The notes below the pieces were generated by a model. That model saw only the letters and a list, made by a program, of their open reading frames with translations. It made no database searches and was not told the DNA's origin. A program made the translations under genes and the position numbers. Positions 1-5,389 of a DNA stretch of 6,694 nt are shown one piece after another; the first letter of the stretch is position 1, and the number at the start of each line of letters is the position of its first letter. The DNA comes from Alphaproteobacteria bacterium (GTDB taxonomy: Bacteria; Pseudomonadota; Alphaproteobacteria; Caulobacterales; Caulobacteraceae), in the NCBI GenBank assembly GCA_028869395.1, contig JAGWSE010000265.1, forward strand, positions 1 to 6,694, written 5' to 3'.

Positions 1-68
1 GGTCTTGCTCATTGCCGCCCCAATCTGCCACGGGCGGCTGTTCGGGCCAATATGTTTCGAAGCCGATC

Positions 69-1067
69 CTATCTGGTGGCGCGCAAATACTCGGCCGCCC
101 TGGGGGCGAAATAGGTCAATACCCCCTGGCAGCCGGCGCGCTTGAAGGCCATCAGGCTTTCCATCATCGCCCGGTCGCCATCGATCCAGCCATTCTGGGC
201 GGCGGCCTGAATCATCGCGTATTCGCCCGAGACCTGATAGGCGAAGGTCGGAACCTCGAACCGCTCCCGCACGCGGCGGATGATATCGAGGTAGGGCATG
301 CCGGGCTTGATCATGATCATGTCCGCGCCCTCGGCGATGTCCATGCCGACTTCGCGCAGCGCCTCGTCCGAATTGGCGGGGTCCATCTGAGAGGTCTTCT
401 TGTCGCCCTTCAGCGTGCCGAGATTGCCGAGCGCATCGCGGAAGGGGCCGTAGAAGGCGCTCGCATATTTGGCGGCATAGCTCATGATGCGGGTATGGAT
501 GAGGCCGGCCGCATCCAGCGTCTCGCGGATGGCGGCGACGCGGCCGTCCATCATGTCCGATGGCGCGATGATGTCGATCCCCGCTTCCGCCTGCACCCGC
601 GCCTGGGCGGTCAGCCGGGCCAGCGTTTCGTCGTTGGCGACATAGCCGTCGCGGATCACCCCATCATGGCCGTGGTTGGTATAGGGGTCGAGCGCCACAT
701 CGCCGATGAGGCCGAGATCGGGGAATTCCCGCTTGATGAGGCGGGCCGCCGAGCAGACGAGGTTGTTCGGGTTGGTTGCCTCCGTCCCTTCGGCATCCTT
801 CTTCGCCGGATCGGTCGCGGGGAAGAAGGCGATGGCGGGGATGCCGAGGCGCACGGCCGGTTCCACATGCGCCGCCAGCCCATCGAGGGTGGCGCGGACC
901 ACGCCGGGCATGGAGGCGACCGCGCTCGCTTCGCCCGTGCCTTCACGCAGGAACACCGGCCAGATGAGATCATCGACCGAAAGCGCGTGTTCGGCCACCA
1001 GCCGCCGCGTCCAGGCATCGTGGCGGTTGCGGCGGAGACGCGTTTGGGGGAATCGCGTGTCGGGCAT
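69..1067 (-). CDS. hemB: Delta-aminolevulinic acid dehydratase (porphobilinogen synthase)
   Basis: HemB condenses two 5-aminolevulinate molecules into porphobilinogen in the cytoplasm, the first common step of heme, chlorophyll and cobalamin synthesis. The 332-residue product has the usual family length. Both Schiff-base lysines are visible: K200 in SYAAKYASAFYGPFRDA and K254 in MIMIKPGMPYLD. The metal-binding stretch (residues 123-136) reads DVALDPYTNHGHDG. Zinc enzymes have three cysteines in this region; here aspartate/alanine replace them, as in magnesium-dependent alphaproteobacterial HemB. I chose the ATG at 1065-1067 because GGAGG lies 9 bases upstream and the family-like sequence begins there. 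The longer open frame starts with TTG at 1130 and adds 21 unconserved residues. The gene is divergent from glyA. Identity is near certain; the start is very likely. Confidence 0.97.
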   Translation of the reverse strand: MPDTRFPQTRLRRNRHDAWTRRLVAEHALSVDDLIWPVFLREGTGEASAVASMPGVVRATLDGLAAHVEPAVRLGIPAIAFFPATDPAKKDAEGTEATNPNNLVCSAARLIKREFPDLGLIGDVALDPYTNHGHDGVIRDGYVANDETLARLTAQARVQAEAGIDIIAPSDMMDGRVAAIRETLDAAGLIHTRIMSYAAKYASAFYGPFRDALGNLGTLKGDKKTSQMDPANSDEALREVGMDIAEGADMIMIKPGMPYLDIIRRVRERFEVPTFAYQVSGEYAMIQAAAQNGWIDGDRAMMESLMAFKRAGCQGVLTYFAPRAAEYLRATR

Positions 1068-1076
1068 GAGCAAGAA

Positions 1077-1081
1077 CCTCC
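1077..1081 (-). promoter_or_regulatory. Ribosome binding site of hemB
   Basis: GGAGG on the minus strand, 9 bases before the ATG at 1067. It supports the 332-residue start over the TTG-initiated extension to 1130, which this site would lie inside. Confidence 0.7.
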
Positions 1082-1212
1082 GGCGGTCAGGCCTTCTTCT
1101 TAATGGTGCGCTTTTGATCATGACAGGCAACCCAGCCCTCGGGGAGGCGGCGGTTCACGCCCAGGACAAGGCCGTGTTAGAAGGTCCGTCCGGCTGAACC
1201 TCACCCGTTACC

Positions 1213-1231
1213 TTGGCCGGATCTGTGCCAA
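1213..1231. repeat. Inverted repeat TTGGC-N9-GCCAA upstream of glyA
   Basis: Perfect 5-base arms TTGGC (1213-1217) and GCCAA (1227-1231) separated by 9 bases, lying 36 to 18 bases before the glyA ATG. The geometry would suit a dimeric regulator or a weak leader hairpin just before the Shine-Dalgarno AGGAA (1234-1238). The arms are short, so chance is a real alternative. Confidence 0.35.
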
Positions 1232-1248
1232 CCAGGAACAGCGAGACA

Positions 1249-2541
1249 ATGAACGAGCAGACGCCCGCCGCCAGCCTTGCCCGGTTTTTCTCCGCCTCCG
1301 TCGAGGAGACCGATCCCGACGTTTTCGGCGCCATCCGCAAGGAGCTTGGCCGCCAGCAGGACGGGATCGAGCTGATCGCCAGCGAGAATATCGTCTCCCG
1401 CGCCGTGCTCGAAGCGCAGGGCTCCGTTCTCACCAATAAATACGCCGAGGGCTATCCCGGCCGTCGCTATTATGGCGGGTGCTATGCCGTTGATATCGCT
1501 GAGGAACTGGCGATCAGCCGGGCGAAGCAGCTGTTCGGCTGCGAGTTCGCCAATGTGCAGCCGCATTCCGGAAGCCAGGCGAACCAGGCCGTGTTCATGG
1601 CCACCATGGTTCCGGGCGACACTTTCATGGGCATGGATCTCGCCGCGGGCGGCCACCTGACCCACGGCAAGAACGTCAACCAGTCCGGCAAGTGGTTCCG
1701 GCCGGTGCACTATGGCGTCCGCGCCCAGGACCACCTGATCGACTACGACCAGGCCGAAGAGGTCGCCCTCGCCGAGAGGCCGAAGGTGATCATCGCCGGC
1801 GGCTCCGCCTATTCGCGGCGCATCGACTTCGCCCGCTTCCGCGCGATCGCCGACAAGGTGGGGGCGATCCTGATGGCCGACATCGCCCACTATGCGGGCC
1901 TGGTGGCGGCGGGGGTCTATCCCAGCCCGTTCCCGCACGCTCACATCGTGACCACCACCACCCACAAGACGCTGCGCGGCCCGCGCGGCGGCATGATCCT
2001 CACCAACGACAAGAAACTCGCCAAGAAGATCGACAGCGCGGTCTTCCCGGGGCTGCAGGGCGGTCCGCTCATGCATGTGGTCGCGGCCAAGGCGGTGGCC
2101 TTCGGCGAGGCGCTGAAGCCGGAGTTCAGGGCCTATGCCCAGCAGGTGATCGAGAACGCCCGGGCATTGGCCGACAGCCTGCAGAGCGCTGGCTTCAAGA
2201 TCGTCTCCAACGGCACCGACAGTCACCTGATGCTGGTCGACCTGACGCCCAAGGGCGTGACCGGGGCCGAAGCCGAGGTGGCTCTCGAGCGCGCCGGCAT
2301 CACGACCAACAAGAACGGCATCCCCTTCGACCCGCTTCCGCCGGTCCAGACTTCGGGCCTGCGGGTCGGCTCGCCGGCGGGAACCACGCGCGGCTTCGGG
2401 CCCGAGGAGTTCCGTCAGGTCGGCCGCTGGATTGGCGAGGTGCTCGACGGCCTGAAGCAGGGCGGCGACAATTCCGCCGTCGAGCAGAAGGTGCGCTCCG
2501 AGGTCCTGCAACTTACGAAGCGCTTCCCCATCTACAGCTAA
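1249..2541 (+). CDS. glyA: Serine hydroxymethyltransferase
   Basis: This PLP enzyme interconverts serine plus tetrahydrofolate with glycine plus 5,10-methylene-tetrahydrofolate, supplying one-carbon units and glycine in the cytoplasm. The product has 430 residues, normal for a bacterial GlyA. Recognisable motifs are ELIASENIVS (41-50), NKYAEGYPGRRYYGG (63-77), PHSGSQAN (105-112), DIAHYAGL (211-218), the PLP lysine K240 in VTTTTHKTLRGPRGG, and the substrate-carboxylate arginine in GLRVGSPAGTTRG (R372). The open frame extends upstream to a TTG at 1213. I prefer the ATG at 1249, which follows AGGAA (1234-1238) with a 10-base spacer and begins the family-like N-terminus. hemB is divergent; nrdR starts 32 bases downstream in the same direction. 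Identity is near certain. Confidence 0.98.
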   Translation: MNEQTPAASLARFFSASVEETDPDVFGAIRKELGRQQDGIELIASENIVSRAVLEAQGSVLTNKYAEGYPGRRYYGGCYAVDIAEELAISRAKQLFGCEFANVQPHSGSQANQAVFMATMVPGDTFMGMDLAAGGHLTHGKNVNQSGKWFRPVHYGVRAQDHLIDYDQAEEVALAERPKVIIAGGSAYSRRIDFARFRAIADKVGAILMADIAHYAGLVAAGVYPSPFPHAHIVTTTTHKTLRGPRGGMILTNDKKLAKKIDSAVFPGLQGGPLMHVVAAKAVAFGEALKPEFRAYAQQVIENARALADSLQSAGFKIVSNGTDSHLMLVDLTPKGVTGAEAEVALERAGITTNKNGIPFDPLPPVQTSGLRVGSPAGTTRGFGPEEFRQVGRWIGEVLDGLKQGGDNSAVEQKVRSEVLQLTKRFPIYS

Positions 2542-2559
2542 TAGCGTTTATTGGCTGTG
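2533..2559 (+). other. Stable AT-rich hairpin spanning the glyA stop codon
   Basis: The RNA can fold into a stem of about 12 pairs with a 3-base loop (2545-2547). The outer arm ACAGC (2534-2538) pairs with GGCTGT (2553-2558), and AATA (2540-2543) pairs with TATT (2549-2552). There are three G-U pairs (2533/2559, 2539/2553, 2544/2548). The glyA TAA (2539-2541) lies in the stem. The nrdR Shine-Dalgarno AGGGGG starts two bases after the stem. No T-run follows, so it is not a classical intrinsic terminator. It may be an mRNA 3'-end/processing element or a modulator of nrdR translation (inference). Confidence 0.6.
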
Positions 2560-2573
2560 AAGGGGGCTACATC

Positions 2574-3041
2574 ATGCGCTGCCCGTTCTGCGGCCACGCC
2601 GAAAGCCAGGTGAAGGACAGTCGACCGTCGGAGGATGGTTCGGCCATACGCCGTCGCAGGCTCTGCCCGGAATGCGGCGGTCGCTTCACAACCTTCGAAC
2701 GGGTGCAGTTGCGCGAGCTGACCATCGTCAAGAGGTCGGGCCGGCGCGCGCCCTTCGATCGCGACAAGCTCGCCCGCTCGATCGCCATCGCCACCCGCAA
2801 ACGTCCCGTCGACCCCGAGCGCGTGGAGCGAATGATTTCGGCCATCACCCGCCAGCTCGAGAGCTCCGGCGAGACGGAGCTTCCGTCGTCGGCGATCGGC
2901 GAACTCGTCATGAAGCACCTGAAGCAGCTCGATGACGTGGCCTACGTCCGCTACGCCTCCGTCTACCGAGATTTCCGCGAGACCCAGGACTTCGCCAAGT
3001 TTCTTGGCGAGGAAGGTCTGGCCGAGGTGGCGGAGGAGTAG
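2574..3041 (+). CDS. nrdR: Transcriptional repressor NrdR
   Basis: NrdR is a nucleotide-sensing repressor of ribonucleotide reductase genes. It binds NrdR boxes in nrd promoters through an N-terminal zinc ribbon and senses ATP/dATP through an ATP-cone. The 155-residue product matches the usual 150-160. The zinc ribbon is complete (CPFC at 3-6, CPEC at 31-34), with the basic IRRRR stretch between the pairs. The ATP-cone occupies about residues 46-136 (from VQLRELTIVKRSGRRAPFDR to DVAYVRYASVYRDF). The ATG follows AGGGGG (2561-2566) with 7 bases spacing. A longer in-frame reading from 1692 runs through glyA in another frame and is spurious. nrdR next to rib genes and nusB is a widely conserved arrangement. 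I see no NrdR box in the window, so its targets lie elsewhere. Confidence 0.97.
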   Translation: MRCPFCGHAESQVKDSRPSEDGSAIRRRRLCPECGGRFTTFERVQLRELTIVKRSGRRAPFDRDKLARSIAIATRKRPVDPERVERMISAITRQLESSGETELPSSAIGELVMKHLKQLDDVAYVRYASVYRDFRETQDFAKFLGEEGLAEVAEE

Positions 3042-3184
3042 CTTGCCGATTCATTGGCGAGCGGCCGCTGGTGACCTGACGCGGCGAGCCCTCGGCGCCG
3101 GGCTCCGAACTTGGCGCGCGCTCCCTTTGTCGCCCACGTCCACGGGGCGGGCGCGACTTGTCACGCCCGGCTGAGGGCGTGGAG
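3042..3184 (+). other. nrdR-ribD intergenic spacer
   Basis: A 143-base gap, the longest inside the plus-strand gene string. In all three forward frames I found none of the RibD deaminase hallmarks (HAE, PCxxxxxxPPC). A perfect 6-base inverted repeat GAGCCC (3086-3091) / GGGCTC (3100-3105) with an 8-base loop is present without a following T-run. It could hold a promoter for the rib genes, but I cannot point to one. It lacks the conserved boxes of an FMN riboswitch. Confidence 0.4.
3173..3177 (+). promoter_or_regulatory. Ribosome binding site of the ribD-like gene
   Basis: GAGGG 7 bases before the ATG at 3185. It favours this ATG over the in-frame TTG at 3158 (upstream of the site) and the GTG at 3179 (only 1 base away). 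Confidence 0.6.
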
Positions 3185-3826
3185 ATGATCACGCTCAAGC
3201 TCGCCACCTCGCTTGACGGGCGGATCGCGACGGCGGCGGGGGAAAGTCGCTGGATCACCGGCGAGGCCGCGCGGGAGGAGGTTCACCGCCTTCGCAGCCG
3301 GCACGACGCCGTGCTGGTCGGCGTCGAGACGGCGCTGGCCGATGATCCAGACCTGACGGTGCGACTTGCGGGCTACAACGGCCCGCAGCCTGCGCGCGTG
3401 GTGCTTGATAGTCGCCAGCGGCTGAAACCCGAATGCAGGCTCGTCGCGACGGCGCGCGAAATCCCCACCTACGTGGTGTCGACGACGCCGCCGTCGCAGC
3501 ACCTGATCGAGGCCGGCGTGAAGGTGCTCACCGTGCGCGCGGTCGGCGAGGACCGGCCGGAGCTGAAAGGGGTCGTCGAGACGCTCGTGGCCGAAGGCCT
3601 TTCGAGCGTTTTCGTCGAAGGCGGCGGTCAGGTCGCGGCGAGCTTCTTGCGTTGCGGCCTCGTGGATCGGCTGGAGTGGTTCCGCGCCCCCGTGGTCATC
3701 GGCGGCGAGGGCCGCCCGGCCATCGGCGCGCTGGCTGTTGCAGCGCTCGCCGATGCGCCCCATTTCCGGCGCGTCGAGGTCCGCCAGGTCGGTTCGGACC
3801 TCTGGGAGCGCTACGCGAAGGCCTGA
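3185..3826 (+). CDS. ribD: RibD-type pyrimidine reductase, C-terminal domain only
   Basis: The product aligns by eye with the reductase half of RibD, which reduces 5-amino-6-ribosylamino-uracil 5'-phosphate with NADPH. Motifs in the 213 residues: TLKLATSLDGRIATAAGESR (3-22) followed by WITGEAAR, DAVLVGVETALADDPDLTVR (41-60), PARVVLDSRQRL (69-80), VFVEGGGQVAASFL (142-155), GLVDRLEWFRAPVVIGG (158-174) and LADAPHFRRVEVRQVGSDLW near the end. A typical bacterial RibD is about 360-370 residues, with a zinc deaminase domain first; that domain is entirely absent, and the 143 bases upstream cannot encode it. The reductase domain looks intact and its stop codon directly abuts ribE, so it is probably expressed. 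It could be a genuine one-domain reductase, with the deaminase encoded elsewhere, or the result of a deletion. The reductase-family call is strong; the exact substrate is inferred from the operon. Confidence 0.9.
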   Translation: MITLKLATSLDGRIATAAGESRWITGEAAREEVHRLRSRHDAVLVGVETALADDPDLTVRLAGYNGPQPARVVLDSRQRLKPECRLVATAREIPTYVVSTTPPSQHLIEAGVKVLTVRAVGEDRPELKGVVETLVAEGLSSVFVEGGGQVAASFLRCGLVDRLEWFRAPVVIGGEGRPAIGALAVAALADAPHFRRVEVRQVGSDLWERYAKA

Positions 3827-4417
3827 ATGTTCACCGGGATCGTCACCGACGTGGGCCGCGTGCGCGCCGTCCACGAGACAAGCCGCGACCGCCGCTTCGA
3901 GATCGAGACCCGGTTCGACCTCGCCGACGTCGATATCGGCGCCTCCATCAGCCACGCAGGCTGCTGCCTGACCGTGGTGGAGAAGGGCCAGGGATGGTTC
4001 GCCGTGGAGGTCTCCGGGGAAACCCTCGCCGTGACCACGCTCGCCGACTGGCGCGAGGGAAGGCGGGTGAATCTCGAGCGGGCCGCCCGGGTTGGCGACG
4101 AACTCGGAGGCCACATCGTCTCCGGGCACGTCGACGGAGTTGGCGAAGTGCTCTCCGTGGAATCGGAGGGCGGTTCGCACCGGGTGCGCATCCGCGCGCC
4201 GCGGCCGCTGCATCGGTTCATTGCGCCGAAGGGTTCGGTGGCGGTGGAGGGCGTGTCACTCACCGTCAACGAGGTCGAAGATGACGTGTTCGGCGTGAAT
4301 CTCATCCCGCACACCTGGGAGGTCACGACCCTTGGCGAACTGAGGGTCGGCTCGCGCGTGAACCTCGAGATCGACATGCTCGCGCGGTATCTCGCCCGTT
4401 GGCGCGAAACGGCCTAA
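3827..4417 (+). CDS. ribE: Riboflavin synthase, alpha subunit
   Basis: Riboflavin synthase dismutates two 6,7-dimethyl-8-ribityllumazine molecules into riboflavin and the pyrimidinedione used by lumazine synthase. The 196-residue product shows the two tandem lumazine-binding barrels of the family. The first begins MFTGIVTDVGRV and contains GCCLTVV (45-51). The second begins around GGHIVSGHVDGVGEV (93-107), with KGSVAVEGVSLTVNEV (about 139-154), IPHTWEVTTLGEL and the C-terminal VNLEIDMLARYL. MFTGIV is the invariant family start. The ATG follows the ribD TGA with no bases between, suggesting coupled translation. The name ribE follows the alphaproteobacterial/Bacillus habit; the E. coli equivalent is ribC. 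No ribBA lies between it and ribH, unlike in some related operons. Confidence 0.97.
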   Translation: MFTGIVTDVGRVRAVHETSRDRRFEIETRFDLADVDIGASISHAGCCLTVVEKGQGWFAVEVSGETLAVTTLADWREGRRVNLERAARVGDELGGHIVSGHVDGVGEVLSVESEGGSHRVRIRAPRPLHRFIAPKGSVAVEGVSLTVNEVEDDVFGVNLIPHTWEVTTLGELRVGSRVNLEIDMLARYLARWRETA

Positions 4418-4448
4418 AGCGTCTGGCCCGAGAGGCCGAGCTGGCCGC

Positions 4449-4453
4449 AGGAG
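4449..4453 (+). promoter_or_regulatory. Ribosome binding site of ribH
   Basis: AGGAG 4 bases before the ribH ATG, inside the 40-base ribE-ribH gap. It gives ribH its own strong initiation signal, unlike the abutting ribE or overlapping nusB. Confidence 0.55.
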
Positions 4454-4457
4454 ACGC

Positions 4458-4925
4458 ATGAGCGACGAGAAGACCCGCATCCTGATCGTGGAAGCCCGCT
4501 TCTACGACCACCTGGCCGACCACCTGCTGCGGGGGGCGAAGGCGGCGCTCGACGGGGCGGGCGCGGCCTACGACGTCGTGACGGTTCCTGGCGCGCTGGA
4601 GATCCCGGCGGCCATCGCCTTCGCCGAGGAAGGTGGCCATCGGCCCGCGGGCGTGGGGGCCTATGACGGCTATGTGGCTTTGGGAACGGTCATCCGCGGC
4701 GAGACCTACCACTTCGAGATCGTGGCGAACGAGAGCGCGCGCGGGATCATGGAGCTGACCATCGGCAAGCGGCTGTGCATCGGAAACGGCGTGCTGACGG
4801 TGGAGGACGAGGCGCAGGCCCTGGCGCGCGCGCGGCCCGACGATGGAGACAAGGGTGGGGCGGCTGCCCGCGCGGCGCTCGCCATGATCGCGCTGAAGCA
4901 GCGCCTGCTGGGTCAGAAGCGATGA
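4458..4925 (+). CDS. ribH: 6,7-dimethyl-8-ribityllumazine synthase
   Basis: Lumazine synthase condenses 5-amino-6-ribitylamino-uracil with 3,4-dihydroxy-2-butanone 4-phosphate, the penultimate step to riboflavin. The 155-residue product is of normal length. Visible motifs: the aromatic residue F15 in ARFYDHLADHLL, VPGALEIPAAIAFA (43-56), the catalytic histidine H85 in GTVIRGETYHFEIVANESAR, IGNGVLTVEDEAQALARA (108-125) with the conserved phosphate-binding arginine R124, and KGGAAARAAL (132-141). It ends four bases into nusB (shared ATGA, 4922-4925). In E. coli this gene is called ribE. Identity is near certain. Confidence 0.97.
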   Translation: MSDEKTRILIVEARFYDHLADHLLRGAKAALDGAGAAYDVVTVPGALEIPAAIAFAEEGGHRPAGVGAYDGYVALGTVIRGETYHFEIVANESARGIMELTIGKRLCIGNGVLTVEDEAQALARARPDDGDKGGAAARAALAMIALKQRLLGQKR

Positions 4926-5389
4926 ACGACTCCTTTTCCAGGCAGGCCCGCTCCGTGGCGCGTCTGGCCGCCGTACAGGCCCTGTACCAGATGGAGGTCT
5001 CAGGCGCGGGCGCCGAGGCGGTCATCCGTGAGTTCTCCGAGCACCGCTTCGACCGCGCCGTGCCCGGCGAGGGCGCCGAGGAGCCGACGCTCGCAGCCGC
5101 CGACGAAGGCTTTTTCGCCGACCTGGTCCGGGGCGCCGTCACCCACCAGCGCGAGATCGACGGGGCCATCGCCCGCCATCTGGCGAGCGGCTGGCGCCTG
5201 GAGCGGATCGATGCGACGGTGCGCGCCATGCTCAGGGCGGGCGCCTATGAGCTCGTCCACCGGCCGGACGTGCCGACAGAGGTGGCGATCGACGAGTATG
5301 TCGAGCTCGCCAAGTCCTTCTTCGAAGGGCCCGAGCCTGCGTTCGTGAACGGCGCCCTCGATGCGGTGGCCCAGGATGTCCGGCGCTGA
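4922..5389 (+). CDS. nusB: Transcription antitermination factor NusB
   Basis: NusB binds BoxA RNA together with NusE (ribosomal protein S10) and promotes antitermination, mainly in rRNA operons. The product is 155 residues, an all-helical fold of typical size. Recognisable pieces are the basic N-terminal helix ARSVARLAAVQALYQMEVSG (9-28), FFADLVRGAVTHQREID (64-80), IDATVRAMLRAGAYEL (96-111), and the C-terminal VPTEVAIDEYVELAKSFF (117-134) with FVNGALDAVA (141-150). The ATG overlaps the ribH stop as ATGA, so translation is probably coupled; the upstream Shine-Dalgarno is weak (AGAAG). The open frame extends upstream to 4775, but that part lies inside ribH in another frame. Its position after ribH matches many proteobacteria. 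Confidence 0.96.
   Translation: MNDSFSRQARSVARLAAVQALYQMEVSGAGAEAVIREFSEHRFDRAVPGEGAEEPTLAAADEGFFADLVRGAVTHQREIDGAIARHLASGWRLERIDATVRAMLRAGAYELVHRPDVPTEVAIDEYVELAKSFFEGPEPAFVNGALDAVAQDVRR

Larger units (their letters stand above)
1068..1248. promoter_or_regulatory. Divergent intergenic region between hemB and glyA
   Basis: This 181-base stretch separates two divergent genes, so it must hold the promoters of both (inference from layout). I could not pick convincing -35/-10 pairs on either strand. A loose TTGCCT (1130-1125, minus) with CCATTA (1106-1101, minus) faces hemB, and TTCACG with GTTAGA near 1153-1180 faces glyA, but both are weak. The stretch is somewhat less GC-rich around 1094-1120. 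I see no riboswitch resembling known glycine, SAM or tetrahydrofolate classes. Confidence 0.45.

Noticed and set aside
1..12. Possible start of another minus-strand gene (ATG AGC AAG ACC read from position 12) downstream of hemB
   Set aside because: Only four codons are in the window, and the upstream GGGGCGG is not a convincing Shine-Dalgarno. It cannot be supported, though a gene here would be natural.
14..38. Inverted repeat GCCGCCC/GGGCGGC (14-20/32-38) downstream of hemB as a terminator
   Set aside because: The 7-base stem has an 11-base loop and no T-run on the minus strand. At this GC content such dyads arise readily by chance.
12..1103. A 363-codon open frame on the plus strand across hemB
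   Set aside because: It is antisense to a clear hemB and has no recognisable motif. Its composition (rich in R, G, A, H, D) is typical of a shadow frame in GC-rich DNA.
1068..1130. Longer hemB start at TTG (1130)
   Set aside because: It adds 21 residues of basic, unconserved sequence and ignores a good GGAGG placed before the ATG at 1067.
1201..2511. A 436-codon open frame on the minus strand across glyA
   Set aside because: It mirrors glyA in the opposite strand, and the low-complexity composition (G, A, H, D, R) fits a shadow of GC-rich codons, not a protein family.
3042..3184. FMN riboswitch ahead of the rib genes
   Set aside because: None of the conserved FMN-riboswitch boxes (such as AGGGCGGGGTGAAATTCCC-like segments) can be found; only one short dyad is present.
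3042..3184. Remnant of the RibD deaminase domain; one frame reads LTRRALGAGLRTWRALPLSP, vaguely like a RibD N-terminus
   Set aside because: The likeness is to a short run only. There is no HAE or PCxxxxxxPPC motif, the frame ends before ribD, and composition alone can produce it.
3161..4213. A 350-codon minus-strand open frame across ribD and ribE, and a similar 361-codon one across thiL (5232-6317)
   Set aside because: Both lie opposite well-recognised genes and show no motif or plausible translation signal; they are shadow frames.
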